Source: JTS-RE9 sp964649195
GTDB taxonomy: Bacteria; Planctomycetota; Phycisphaerae; Phycisphaerales; Phycisphaeraceae
DNA length: 13,617 nucleotides
Reading direction: 5' to 3'
NCBI GenBank assembly: GCA_964649195.1
Contig: CAZYPK010000144.1
Location: 1-13,617, forward strand
Position numbers and translations under genes: made by a program. This document shows, one piece after another, positions 13,383 to 13,617 of this stretch (its first letter is position 1; every line of letters starts with the position of its first letter). The notes beneath the pieces were generated by a model, which searched no databases, had not been told where the DNA came from, and was given only the letters and a program-made list of their open reading frames with translations.

Positions 13383-13502
13383 GTTCAACTCCAGGTCACG
13401 TCTTCTATCGGACGTTGCCAACGGAATTGATCAATCCGTGAAATCATCTGCCGCAGCGTCCCGGGGCAAAAGCATATGGCGGGAAAGCGGAAGCCTCCCG
13501 CC

Positions 13503-13558
13503 GGGAGGGCGAGGCTCCCGCTGGGAGGGCGAGGCTCCCGTGGGAGGGCGAGGCTCCC
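13503..13558. repeat. Three 17-bp repeat units at the right edge
   Basis: Three copies of gggagggcgaggctccc (13503-13519, 13523-13539, 13542-13558) with 2-3 bp spacers. Each can form gggag/ctccc around a 7-nt loop. They are the reverse complement of the unit type at 134-181. The preceding gap 13383-13502 contains no gene and must hold the promoter of the DUF1287 gene. Confidence 0.75.
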
Positions 13559-13561
13559 GCC

Positions 13562-13617
13562 GAGCCGTTCGTTTGCGAAGCCCGTCCGCGGGCTGAAGCA
13601 AACGAAGAAGTTCGCGC
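13562..13617 (+). repeat. Palindromic element, family P1, copy C
   Basis: Lower stem ttcgtttgc (13568-13576) pairs perfectly with gcaaacgaa (13598-13606). Upper stem agcccg (13579-13584) pairs with cgggct (13589-13594) around tccg, with 'ga' and 'gaa' in the internal loop. The left flank gagccgtt and right flank gttcgcgc match the flanks of copy A (1-50). The element reaches the window edge. Confidence 0.75.

Noticed and set aside
77..13617. Composite transposon bounded by the edge repeats
   Set aside because: No transposase lies between, the enclosed genes are housekeeping-like and the repeats look like dispersed intergenic elements; kept only as an inverted-repeat observation.

Overview
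The window looks like chromosomal DNA of a Gram-negative, GC-rich bacterium, most likely a member of the Planctomycetota (Phycisphaerae-like). This is inferred from the gene mix (KdsA for lipopolysaccharide Kdo, a PgpH/YqfF-type HD phosphohydrolase, FecR-like, DUF5684, DUF1287 and DUF2007 proteins), from weak or absent Shine-Dalgarno sequences at several starts, and from gaps packed with palindromes and period-7/8 tandem repeats. No rRNA, tRNA, transposase, phage gene or CRISPR array was seen.

Layout, left to right. 1-301: two inverted hairpin elements and a 16-bp tandem array. 302-1150 (+): creatininase-family amidohydrolase whose first residues are encoded by a heptamer repeat. 1522-2802 (+): exported FecR-domain protein. 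3115-3462 (+): small DUF5684 membrane protein with its own terminator. 3814-4776 (+): a Sel1-repeat protein fused to a YqcC-like domain. 4902-6095 (-): tyrosyl-tRNA synthetase, ended by a long hairpin of a family that also occurs at 3611-3716. 6280-7245 (+): phosphoglycerate-dehydrogenase-type D-2-hydroxyacid dehydrogenase. 7371-7775 (+): free-standing four-helix-bundle protein between inverted heptamer arrays. 8044-8967 (-): kdsA, whose 3' end runs into those arrays. 9302-11641 (+): 7TM-HD phosphohydrolase. 11694-12284 (-): predicted tail-anchored protein of unknown function. 12522-12791 (+): DUF2007 protein. 12798-13382 (-): exported DUF1287 protein. 13383-13617: hairpin and tandem array, an inverted match to the left edge.

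The genes do not form an operon. Nearly every gene stands alone with its own gap, strands alternate often, and the recognisable enzymes serve unrelated pathways (translation, serine or hydroxyacid metabolism, Kdo synthesis, probable cyclic dinucleotide turnover). The most unusual content is the repeat landscape. At least five palindrome families lie in the gaps, two of them showing compensatory base changes between copies. Period-7 and period-8 arrays form the N-terminus of one enzyme and the C-terminus of another, and surround the four-helix-bundle gene. Other points of note are the Sel1-YqcC fusion, the tail-anchored protein, and a possibly structured leader upstream of the HD phosphohydrolase.
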